From contig JAXMLJ010000044.1 in assembly GCA_034368805.1 (NCBI GenBank), positions 1 through 64,000 on the forward strand: 64,000 bases of DNA. Reading direction: 5' to 3'. Of the stretch, positions 25,983-33,556 are shown piece after piece (within the stretch, counting starts at the first letter, position 1; the number at the start of each line of letters is the position of its first letter). The stretch is from UBA2272 sp034368805 (lineage in GTDB: Bacteria; Actinomycetota; Coriobacteriia; Anaerosomatales; Anaerosomataceae). Below the pieces are notes generated by a model, which saw nothing but the letters and a program-made list of their open reading frames with translations, ran no database searches and was not told the origin of the DNA. The position numbers and the translations under genes were made by a program.

Positions 25983-27191
25983 CTACGCGCTGGCAACCCT
26001 GCCGATCACATCGCGCACGAAGCGTGCTGCCCCGGCGATGAGCGCCGGGTCCGCCAGATCGGCAGTGTCCTTCTCCGAGTGCGCATAGTCGGCCATGAAC
26101 CCCGCGATGTCACTCGTTGCCAGGGCGATGGCTGGTCGGCCGTGAATGCCGAAGATCGCGTGATCGCTCTGGAACCACTGCGGTCCCTCGGCCATGTCCG
26201 GGAAGCTGTCCAGGGCGCCGCGCACAGACGCCTCTACCTCGGGCGGGCACGCGTAGAGCGACACGTGGTTGACCGTACCCCGCCAGCCGAGATCGTCGAT
26301 GTTGATGCCGAGTTCGATGTCGTCCATCGCGCCCTCGTTCTCGGCGAGCCAGAGAATCTCACCGTGCGCCGCGTAGTCGTCCTCGCCGTTGAACGGCACG
26401 ATCTCGATCGTCGGTCCGTGCTCGTACCCGGCGAGCAACCCGGCGAGTGTAAGGAGGGTCGCCACGCCGCTCGCGTTGTCGAGGCCCCCGGGCGAGCCGC
26501 GGCGGCTGTCGATGTGCGCCGTGACCACGATCCTGCCCGGGCGGTCGCCCGGAAGCGTGGCGACCACCTGTTCGGCGGTCGCCGGCAAGCGCCGGGACTC
26601 GATGCGTATGCGGACGAGGTCGCCGTCGAACTTGCGCAACGCCTTGCCGTCCTCGGCGGTCATGTAGGCGTTGGGGATGTCCAGGTCGCCGTCCTCGAAC
26701 AGCGGGAACGGATACTGCCCGCCCACCATCTCCGGGTCGCGGCCGGTCGCCGCGATCACCGCGGCCGGCCCGAAGTGCTCGAGCGCGGCGACGATGCGTC
26801 GATGCTCCTCCGGGTTGTAGAACGGGAAGTTCTTCGGCATGACCTGGTGCGCGGCGATCTCGTTGGTGAGTAAGACGACCGCACCCGCGATCACGGACTT
26901 CTCGAGATGCTCGATGTCCCGGACCTCGATGAGCGTCGCGCGTGTGACGCACGGAGGGGAGTACGGGCCGACATGCAAGTCGAACCGCTCGCCGCCCACC
27001 TCGACGAACGCCTCGCCGTGCTCCCACTCCAGACAGTCGAACCCGGTGCGCCGCACGTCGAAGCCGAGACCGGCAAGCCGCGTGGCGACCATCTCGTTGG
27101 CGGCGTCGTTGCCGGGGCCTCCGACGTGCCGATCAGGGTGCGCGGTGAGTTCGGCCACGTCGGCCTCGATGCGCGCCTCCAGGTCGCTCAT
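25983..27191 (-). CDS. M28-family metallopeptidase
   Basis: Zinc-dependent exopeptidase-like protein of 402 residues without a signal peptide, so probably cytoplasmic. Ligand motifs: VVTAHIDSRRGSPGG (HxD), LDNASGVATLL (bridging Asp), FNGEDDYAAHGEILWL in place of the usual EE pair, INIDDLG, and a C-terminal AHSEKDT with a His ligand. A PA-like insert precedes the catalytic part. The GED in place of EE is a deviation to note. It overlaps the YqeY gene upstream by four bases (ATGA). Substrates may be short peptides. Confidence 0.85.
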   Translation of the reverse strand: MSDLEARIEADVAELTAHPDRHVGGPGNDAANEMVATRLAGLGFDVRRTGFDCLEWEHGEAFVEVGGERFDLHVGPYSPPCVTRATLIEVRDIEHLEKSVIAGAVVLLTNEIAAHQVMPKNFPFYNPEEHRRIVAALEHFGPAAVIAATGRDPEMVGGQYPFPLFEDGDLDIPNAYMTAEDGKALRKFDGDLVRIRIESRRLPATAEQVVATLPGDRPGRIVVTAHIDSRRGSPGGLDNASGVATLLTLAGLLAGYEHGPTIEIVPFNGEDDYAAHGEILWLAENEGAMDDIELGINIDDLGWRGTVNHVSLYACPPEVEASVRGALDSFPDMAEGPQWFQSDHAIFGIHGRPAIALATSDIAGFMADYAHSEKDTADLADPALIAGAARFVRDVIGRVASA

Positions 27192-27631
27192 GAGAGCACC
27201 TCCCCGACAAGGCGGGCGACCTCGGCCTTGTCGCAGTTGCCGCCGCACTCGGCCACCACCGCTCCGATGGCCCGGCCCATGTCACGCTTCTCGGTGATCT
27301 GCGCCCCGTCGAGCACGCGCGTCACGACAGCCCGGAGCGCGTCGCCTTCGACCTGCGCCGGCAGGTAGGCCTCGAGGATGGCCACCTGCTCGGTCAGGTG
27401 CGCTGTCCGCTCGGCATCGGTATCGACCTTGATCGAGCCCTCGAGGGTCTCCGATGTCTGCTTGAGCACCTTCTTGAGCGCGGCCACCACCTCGGCGGGT
27501 TCGACCTGCCGCCCGGACTCCTTCTCGCGCATGTCGAGCTCGTTCTTCACCTGGCGCAGGATCGACAGCCGCAGCTTGTCGCGCGCCCGCATCGCCGCGG
27601 TGATCTCCAACGAGAGTGATTCGCGGTCCAT
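27188..27631 (-). CDS. GatB/YqeY-domain protein
   Basis: Protein of 147 residues matching YqeY: an N-terminal helical domain (AMRARDKLRLSILRQVKNEL) and a C-terminal domain like the tRNA-binding tail of GatB (AYLPAQVEGDALRAVVTRVL ... DMGRAIGAVVAE). It is thought to bind tRNA or assist amidation, but its role is unproven. Start ATG 27631. It is co-translated with the M28 peptidase (ATGA overlap) and follows the VOC gene by 40 bases. Confidence 0.9.
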   Translation of the reverse strand: MDRESLSLEITAAMRARDKLRLSILRQVKNELDMREKESGRQVEPAEVVAALKKVLKQTSETLEGSIKVDTDAERTAHLTEQVAILEAYLPAQVEGDALRAVVTRVLDGAQITEKRDMGRAIGAVVAECGGNCDKAEVARLVGEVLS

Positions 27632-27671
27632 GAGACATCGCCCCTTTCGCGCGGCCGGTCGGCCACGTGGT

Positions 27672-28049
27672 TCACGCCTGTCTGATCTCGATCTCGACCC
27701 CGTCGGGATCGTGGAAGAACGGCAGCCGCCAGCCGCCGGGGTACTCGGCGATCTGCACGCCGGGGCCGATCACACCGAGTTCGAGCAACTCGGCGTATGC
27801 GGCGTCGATGTCCGCCGTCTCGAGCGCGAGGTGGCGGAAGCCGAGTGACCGCCCGGGTACCTCGGCTGCGGGCACCGGCTCCCGGTAGGCGAAGAGCTCC
27901 ACCTGCAGGCCGCCGAGGCGCATGAACGTGAGCGTCTTGTCCTCGCCCACCCGCTCGTCGACCGTCACGAAACCGAGCGCGCCGTAAAACGCCTTGGACC
28001 GGGCGAGATCGCCGACGATGATGCCGACATGGTGCGGCGTGAGGTCCAT
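27672..28049 (-). CDS. VOC/glyoxalase-superfamily protein
   Basis: Single-domain protein of 125 residues with two beta-alpha-beta-beta-beta units: HHVGIIVGDLARSKAFYGAL at the N-terminus and GFRHLALETADIDAAYAELL in the second half. The end reads PFFHDPDGVEIEIRQ, with the family Glu ligand. A dimer would bind one metal per pocket (H near the N-terminus, Q/E near the ends). Substrate unknown: lactoylglutathione, epimerase or resistance functions are all possible. It is the first gene of the minus-strand run and is divergent from the marR gene. Confidence 0.82.
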   Translation of the reverse strand: MDLTPHHVGIIVGDLARSKAFYGALGFVTVDERVGEDKTLTFMRLGGLQVELFAYREPVPAAEVPGRSLGFRHLALETADIDAAYAELLELGVIGPGVQIAEYPGGWRLPFFHDPDGVEIEIRQA

Positions 28050-28138
28050 GCGTGCACCCTCCGTTGTCGCGCGGTGGAGCGAACCATCCGAGTGTAGCGC
28101 ACGGCCCGGACGAGACCAGCGGCCCGTCAGCGCCGGTC

Positions 28139-28167
28139 TTGCACGGATCGGATCCGCACGCTATAGT
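28139..28167 (+). promoter_or_regulatory. Promoter of the marR-ABC exporter operon
   Basis: TTGCAC (28139-28144) and TATAGT (28162-28167) are separated by exactly 17 bases, about 60 bases before the marR start. This is one of the best sigma-70-type matches in the window. Confidence 0.7.
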
Positions 28168-28173
28168 TCGCCT

Positions 28174-28191
28174 ACTAATCATTAGTGCGCT
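28174..28191. promoter_or_regulatory. Palindromic operator, probable MarR-type binding site
   Basis: ACTAAT-C-ATTAGT (28174-28186) is a perfect inverted repeat. It overlaps a second one, TTAG-TGCG-CTAA. Both lie right at the expected transcription start, just after the -10 box, where a bound MarR dimer would block the operon. Confidence 0.6.
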
Positions 28192-28225
28192 AACTGTCGT
28201 CGCGACTCCGGAAGGACCCGCGCCC

Positions 28226-28768
28226 ATGCCGCATCCGCATCCGCATCACGCGCTACCCGACCCCTTCGAGCCCGCGCTCGAGGGCGTCGACCCGCTCGCG
28301 GTCGATGTCTTCCGCGCGTTCAAGCGTTCGATGATCCTCAACCGCCACCTCATGATGGCCATGCTCGCCGAGGAGGAGACGCACCCTGCACAGGCCGGCT
28401 GCCTGCTCGCCCTGTCGCGTTCTGACGGCGTCAGCCAAAGCGACCTCGCCACGATGCTCCACGTTTCCCGGCCGACGGTGACGAGCATGCTTCAGAAGAT
28501 GGAGGCCGCTTCGCTCATCGAGCGCCGCGCCGACGAGCACGACCAGCGGATCACCCGCATCTTCCTGAGCCCGAGCGGCGTGGAGGTGGCCGAGCGGATG
28601 CGGGAGGTCCACGCTCGCATCATCGCCTCCACCGTCGGGGAGATGCCCGAGGCCGACCGGGCGGAACTCCTGCGACTGCTTGAGGCGCTCAACGAGCGTG
28701 CCGTGGCCGCGCTTCAGCGGGCCGGCGGCACGAGCCCGCATGTGAAGCCGGGAGACGACGACAGATGA
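28226..28768 (+). CDS. MarR-family transcriptional regulator
   Basis: Repressor-type protein of 180 residues. Winged helix: GVSQSDLATMLHVSRPTVTS (recognition helix at the end) and the wing with LIERRADEHDQRITRIFLS containing the family D-x-R motif. The N-terminus is His-rich (MPHPHPHHALPD). It overlaps the ABC gene by four bases (ATGA), and a palindromic site covers the transcription start, so autoregulation together with the exporter is likely. The ligand may be the compound exported. GGAAGGA lies ten bases before ATG. Confidence 0.88.
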   Translation: MPHPHPHHALPDPFEPALEGVDPLAVDVFRAFKRSMILNRHLMMAMLAEEETHPAQAGCLLALSRSDGVSQSDLATMLHVSRPTVTSMLQKMEAASLIERRADEHDQRITRIFLSPSGVEVAERMREVHARIIASTVGEMPEADRAELLRLLEALNERAVAALQRAGGTSPHVKPGDDDR

Positions 28769-30492
28769 CGCGTATCCTGCGCTTCCTCAAGCCGTACCGG
28801 GTCTCGCTGACCTTCGTGATGGTGCTGTTGCTCATGCAGGCCATCGGCAACCTGTACCTGCCCGACCTGAACGCGGACATCATCAACAACGGCGTGGCCA
28901 AAGCCGACACCGCGTACGTGGTCCGCACCGGCGTCGTCATGCTCGGCGTGACGCTGCTCCTCGGCATCGCCTCGATCATCTCGGTGTACTGGGGGGCGAA
29001 GACGGCCATGGCCTTTGGTCGTGACGTCCGGCATGCGGTCTTCCGGCGCGTGCAGGACTTCTCGCTCGCCGAGATGAACCGCTTCGGCGCCCCGTCGCTC
29101 ATCACCCGCACCACCAACGACGTGCAGCAGGTTCAGATGGTGGTAGCCATGGGCCTGAACGTCATGGTCATCGCACCGTTCATGGCCGTCGGCGGCATCA
29201 TCATGGCCGTCAGGCAGGACGTGCCGCTCTCGGGACTCATCGCCGTGGTCGTCCCGCTGCTTGCGGTGATCATCGCGGTCATGGCGCGCAAAGCCCTCCC
29301 GCTGTTCAAGACGATGCAACTGCGCGTCGACCGCGTGAACCAGGTCATGCGCGAGAAGCTCACCGGTATCCGCGTGATCCGGGCGTTCGTGCGCAGCGAC
29401 TACGAGGCGCGCCGCTTCGATGAGGCCAACCGCGACCTGTCCGAGACGATGCTCGCCGTCGGTCACCTGTTCGCGCTCATCATGCCGACGGTCATGGCGG
29501 TGTTCAACCTCTCACTCGTGGCGACGATGTGGTTCGGCGGACTCCGCATCGCCAGCGGCGACATGCCCATCGGCAACCTCACGGCCTTCCTCACCTACAT
29601 CATGCAGATCCTCATGTCGGTCATGATGGCGACCGTCATGTTCGTCATGGTCCCGCGCGCCGCCGCCTCGGCCGAACGCATCAACGAGGTGCTCGACACG
29701 GAGCCCGAGATCGCCGACCCGGCAGACCCGGTCGTCATGCCCGAGCACCGGGGAACGGTCGAGTTCATGGATGTCGAGTTCCGCTACCCGGGCGCGGAGA
29801 GTGCGGTCCTCGGCGGCGTGACGTTTACCGCCGTGCCCGGCCAGACCACGGCGGTCGTGGGCTCCACCGGCAGCGGCAAGTCGACGCTCATCAACCTCAT
29901 CCCCCGCTTCTACGACATCACAGGAGGGCGGCTGCTCGTAGACGGGGTGGACAGCCGCGACATGGCGCAAGAACACCTCTGGAGCCTGATCGGTTTCATC
30001 CCACAAAAGGCGTTCCTGTTCAGCGGCACCGTGGCGAGTAACCTGCGCTACGGCCGCAAGGACGCCACCGACGAGGATCTCTGGCACGCGCTTGAGGTGG
30101 CCCAGGCCGCGACGTTCGTGCGCGCGCTGCCCGAGGGGCTCGATGCGCCGGTCGCGCAGGGCGGAGCCAATCTCTCGGGCGGCCAGCGCCAGCGCCTCGC
30201 GATCGCCCGCGCGCTCGTGAAGCGCCCGCCGATCTACATCTTCGACGACAGCTTCTCCGCGCTCGACTTCGCGACCGACGCCGCGCTGCGCACCGCACTC
30301 GCGCGCGACACCGCCGACGCCACGGTGATCATCGTCGCCCAGCGGGTCAGCACGATCATGCACGCCGACCGGATCATCGTGCTCGACGAGGGCACCATCG
30401 TCGGCTCGGGCACTCACGGCGAACTGATGGAGACGTGCGAAACGTACGTCGAGATCGTGAGAAGCCAGCTGACCGAGGAGGAGGTCGCATGA
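28765..30492 (+). CDS. ABC exporter half-transporter, degenerate-site partner (BmrC/TM287-like)
   Basis: Fused permease-ATPase of 575 residues with six transmembrane helices (1-310) and one nucleotide-binding domain. Walker A VVGSTGSGKST, signature NLSGGQRQRLA, Walker B IYIFDDSFSALD. The catalytic Glu after Walker B is Asp here, which marks the non-hydrolysing site of heterodimeric exporters. It pairs with the next gene (ATGA overlap) to form the full pump. Multidrug or lipid export is typical of the family. Expression is probably controlled by the MarR protein encoded just upstream. Confidence 0.92.
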   Translation: MTRILRFLKPYRVSLTFVMVLLLMQAIGNLYLPDLNADIINNGVAKADTAYVVRTGVVMLGVTLLLGIASIISVYWGAKTAMAFGRDVRHAVFRRVQDFSLAEMNRFGAPSLITRTTNDVQQVQMVVAMGLNVMVIAPFMAVGGIIMAVRQDVPLSGLIAVVVPLLAVIIAVMARKALPLFKTMQLRVDRVNQVMREKLTGIRVIRAFVRSDYEARRFDEANRDLSETMLAVGHLFALIMPTVMAVFNLSLVATMWFGGLRIASGDMPIGNLTAFLTYIMQILMSVMMATVMFVMVPRAAASAERINEVLDTEPEIADPADPVVMPEHRGTVEFMDVEFRYPGAESAVLGGVTFTAVPGQTTAVVGSTGSGKSTLINLIPRFYDITGGRLLVDGVDSRDMAQEHLWSLIGFIPQKAFLFSGTVASNLRYGRKDATDEDLWHALEVAQAATFVRALPEGLDAPVAQGGANLSGGQRQRLAIARALVKRPPIYIFDDSFSALDFATDAALRTALARDTADATVIIVAQRVSTIMHADRIIVLDEGTIVGSGTHGELMETCETYVEIVRSQLTEEEVA

Positions 30493-32477
30493 GCGAGCGC
30501 GCAGCACCTGCGACCCCGCCGGCCGGACCCGGGCGCGGCCCGGGACCCGGCGGTCCGATGATGGGTCCCGGCGGACACGGCCTCATGGCCGGCGGCGCCA
30601 AGAGCAAGGACTTCTCCGGAGCGCTCAAACGGCTCGGCGGCTACCTCCGCCCGCATGCGCTCCTGATCGGCATCGTCATCGCGCTGACCGTCTCCAGCGT
30701 CGCCCTCAACGTCATCGGACCGAGGATCCTCGGCCAGGCGACCAACCTGCTGTTCGAGGGCGTCATCAGCGAGCAGTTCCCGGAGGGAGTCACGCAGGAG
30801 CAGGCGATCGGCGGCCTGCGCGCTGCAGGCGAGGAGCAGCTCGCCGACATGCTCGAGGCGATGACGCTCACGCCCGGTGCCGGAGTGGACTTCGACGCCA
30901 TCGCACGACTGCTCGGCATGCTCGCCGCGATCTACCTGCTCTCGGCACTGTTCAACTGGATGCAGGGGTACATCATGGCCGGCATCACGCAGCGGACGAT
31001 CTACGGCTTGCGCCGCCAGGTGGACGAGAAGATCACCCGGCTGCCGCTCGCGTACTTCGACGACAACGCGCGCGGCGACACGCTCTCGCGGGTGACCAAC
31101 GACATCGACAACATCGCGCAGACGCTCCAGCAGTCGGCCACGCAGGTGATCACGTCGGTGCTCACGATCGTCGGCGTGCTCGGCATGATGTTCTGGATCT
31201 CGCCGCTGCTCGCGGCGATCTCGCTACTCGTGATCCCGGCGGCGGTAGTGGTGACCATGTTCATCGCCAAGCGCTCGCAGAAGCAGTTCGCCGCACAGTG
31301 GGAGCGCACGGGGCGTCTCAACGGCCACGTGGAGGAGATGTTCACCGGTCATGCGGTCGTGAAGGTCTTCGGCCGGCAGGCCGAGGCCGTCGAGATCTTC
31401 GACGCTGAGAACGAGGACCTCTACGACGCCTCGTTCCGCGCGCAGTTCATCTCGGGCACCATCCAGCCGTCCCTCGGCTTCCTCAACAACCTCAACTACG
31501 TGGGCATCGCCGTGATCGGCGGACTGAAGGTCGCCGGCGGCACGCTCTCGCTCGGCGATGTCCAGGCGTTCATCCAGTACTCGCGCCAGTTCACCCAGCC
31601 GATCGTGCAGACGGCGTCGATCGCCAACGTGCTCCAGTCCGCTGCGGCCTCTGCCGAGCGGGTGTTCGAGCTCCTCGACGCCGAGGAGGAGGTCCCGGAG
31701 TCGACCACGCCAGTGCACCTGGCCGGCGCCCGGGGACACGTCGAGTTCCGCGACGTCACGTTCAGCTACTCGGCCGACAAACCCCTCATCGAGGGGCTCG
31801 ACCTCGAAGCGCTTCCCGGCCGGACCGTTGCGATCGTCGGCCCTACGGGAGCCGGCAAGACCACGCTCGTGAACCTGCTCATGCGCTTCTATGAACTCGA
31901 CGGCGGAGCCATCCTCATAGACGGCGTGGACACGCGCGACATGACCCGTGACGACCTGCGCCGGACATTCGGCATGGTGCTGCAGGACACGTGGCTGTTC
32001 AAAGGGACCATCCGCGACAACCTGGCGTACGGGCGCGAGAACGCTACCGACGAGCAGGTCATGAACGCGGCACGCGCGGCGCACGTTGACCACTTCGTAC
32101 GGACGCTCGCCGATGGATACGACACCGAACTCAACGACGAGAGCTCCAACATATCGGCCGGACAGCGGCAGCTGCTCACGATCGCCCGCGCGTTTCTCGC
32201 GGATCCGCCGATATTGATCCTGGACGAAGCGACCAGCTCGGTGGACACGCGGACCGAGACCCTCATCCAGCAGGCGATGAGCCGGCTGATGGAGGGGCGC
32301 ACGAGCTTCGTGATCGCCCACCGTCTCTCCACGGTCCGTGGCGCTGATCTCATCCTCGTGATGAACGAGGGCGCGATCATCGAGAAGGGCACACACGCCG
32401 AGCTCATGGCGGGCGGCGGATTCTACTGCGACCTGTACAATAGCCAGTTCGTGGACGCATACGAGAAGGCCGTCTAG
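30489..32477 (+). CDS. ABC exporter half-transporter, canonical ATPase partner (BmrD/TM288-like)
   Basis: Fused permease-ATPase of 662 residues. A Gly/Pro/Met-rich N-terminal extension (about 1-35) precedes the six-helix domain; a 60-residue insertion lies between helices 1 and 2 (residues about 85-140). Walker A VGPTGAGKTT, Walker B ILILDEATSSVD with catalytic Glu, H-loop VIAHRLS. The signature reads NISAGQRQ rather than LSGGQ, as expected when the complementary site is asymmetric. ATG at 30489 overlaps the partner gene stop and has GAGGAGG upstream. Confidence 0.92.
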   Translation: MSERAAPATPPAGPGRGPGPGGPMMGPGGHGLMAGGAKSKDFSGALKRLGGYLRPHALLIGIVIALTVSSVALNVIGPRILGQATNLLFEGVISEQFPEGVTQEQAIGGLRAAGEEQLADMLEAMTLTPGAGVDFDAIARLLGMLAAIYLLSALFNWMQGYIMAGITQRTIYGLRRQVDEKITRLPLAYFDDNARGDTLSRVTNDIDNIAQTLQQSATQVITSVLTIVGVLGMMFWISPLLAAISLLVIPAAVVVTMFIAKRSQKQFAAQWERTGRLNGHVEEMFTGHAVVKVFGRQAEAVEIFDAENEDLYDASFRAQFISGTIQPSLGFLNNLNYVGIAVIGGLKVAGGTLSLGDVQAFIQYSRQFTQPIVQTASIANVLQSAAASAERVFELLDAEEEVPESTTPVHLAGARGHVEFRDVTFSYSADKPLIEGLDLEALPGRTVAIVGPTGAGKTTLVNLLMRFYELDGGAILIDGVDTRDMTRDDLRRTFGMVLQDTWLFKGTIRDNLAYGRENATDEQVMNAARAAHVDHFVRTLADGYDTELNDESSNISAGQRQLLTIARAFLADPPILILDEATSSVDTRTETLIQQAMSRLMEGRTSFVIAHRLSTVRGADLILVMNEGAIIEKGTHAELMAGGGFYCDLYNSQFVDAYEKAV

Positions 32478-32507
32478 GCCCATGAAAGCGAGTACCCTCC
32501 CGTGACG

Positions 32508-33467
32508 ATGTATCTGTCTGCCCTCTTAGGCTTCGTGCTGCTGTTCGGCGGCGGCGAACTGCTGGTCCGCGGCGCCGTCGCCCTCTCTCGCCGATTCGGA
32601 CTCTCCCCGCTCCTTATCGGCATGACCGTCGTGGCGGCGGCGACATCGGCGCCTGAGCTCGTCGTCAGCGTCGGTGCGGCCCTCCGGGGCAGCTCGGACA
32701 TCGCGCTCGGCAACGTCGTGGGCAGCAACGTCTTCAACGTGCTCGGCGTGCTCGGCATCTCGGCGCTCATCGCCCCCATCGTCGTCAAGCCGCTGGCGCT
32801 GCGCCGCGACACCGTGTTCATGGCCGGGTCCGTGGTAGCCCTCGCGCTGGCCGCCATGCTCGGGCGGATCGGCCCGGTCACCGGTCTCGTGCTGCTCGCC
32901 GGACTCATCGGCTACATCGTGTACTCGTACCGTGCCGAGATGCGGGACGAATCCGACCCTGCCGCGGAACTCCACACCCACGAGGCCGAGGAGCTGGCGG
33001 TGCCGACGTCGGTGGGGATCTCGGCGGCCTATCTGGCCGCGGGGCTCGCGTCTCTCGTCGTCGGTTCCCAGCTCCTCGTCACCGGTGCCACCGAGATCGC
33101 CCGCACGTTCGATCTGTCCGAGGCGGTCATCGGCCTGACGCTCGTGGCCTTGGGAACATCGCTCCCCGAGTTGGCGACGAGCGTGATGGCAGCGTTCCGC
33201 GGTCACTCGGACGTCGCGGTCGGCAACGTGCTCGGCTCCAGCCTCTTCAACGCGCTCGGGATCATCGGCGCCACCGCGCTCGTGCGGCCGATAGCGGTCG
33301 CCCCGCATATGGCACACGTAGACGTGTGGGTCATGGTCGCAGCCTCGCTCGCCGTGGTTCCGCTGCTGCTCAGCCGGGGGCGGATCGGCCGGCTCGCGGG
33401 GGGCGCCTTCCTCGCGACATACGCGGCATACATCGCGCTCTTGTTCGTAAGCGCGCCTGTCGCTTAG
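32508..33467 (+). CDS. Sodium/calcium exchanger-family antiporter (YrbG-like)
   Basis: Ten-helix cation antiporter of about 319 residues with the two alpha-repeats GMTVVAAATSAPELVVSV and GLTLVALGTSLPELATSV, the Na+/Ca2+-binding core. A short acidic/His loop (DESDPAAELHTHEAEE) separates the halves. It lies 30 bases after the ABC exporter on the same strand and may be in the MarR-controlled operon. ATG 32508 was chosen; GTG 32502 is two codons longer. The real cation is not predictable beyond Ca2+, Na+ or H+. Confidence 0.88.
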   Translation: MYLSALLGFVLLFGGGELLVRGAVALSRRFGLSPLLIGMTVVAAATSAPELVVSVGAALRGSSDIALGNVVGSNVFNVLGVLGISALIAPIVVKPLALRRDTVFMAGSVVALALAAMLGRIGPVTGLVLLAGLIGYIVYSYRAEMRDESDPAAELHTHEAEELAVPTSVGISAAYLAAGLASLVVGSQLLVTGATEIARTFDLSEAVIGLTLVALGTSLPELATSVMAAFRGHSDVAVGNVLGSSLFNALGIIGATALVRPIAVAPHMAHVDVWVMVAASLAVVPLLLSRGRIGRLAGGAFLATYAAYIALLFVSAPVA

Positions 33468-33484
33468 GAGCCGCCCGTCGCCCC

Positions 33485-33500
33485 GTGCTCATGCGAGCAC
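33485..33500 (+). terminator. Short hairpin after the antiporter gene
   Basis: GTGCTC-ATGC-GAGCAC forms a perfect 6-bp stem, 18 bases after the antiporter stop. It could end that transcript or shape the leader of the next gene. There is no T-run. Confidence 0.35.
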
Positions 33501-33525
33501 GGCCATCGGCCGATATTCCTGGTGT

Positions 33526-33542
33526 GACGCCCCCGGTTACAC
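33526..33542 (+). promoter_or_regulatory. 5' leader motif shared with the subtilase gene
   Basis: GACGCCCCCGG, two bases, then ACAC, 14 bases before the phospholipase ATG. It matches 21693-21709 (minus strand) at 15 of 17 positions. Here GTGTGAC can pair with GTTACAC around the C-rich loop. Confidence 0.35.
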
Positions 33543-33556
33543 ACAGGAGAGCACGC

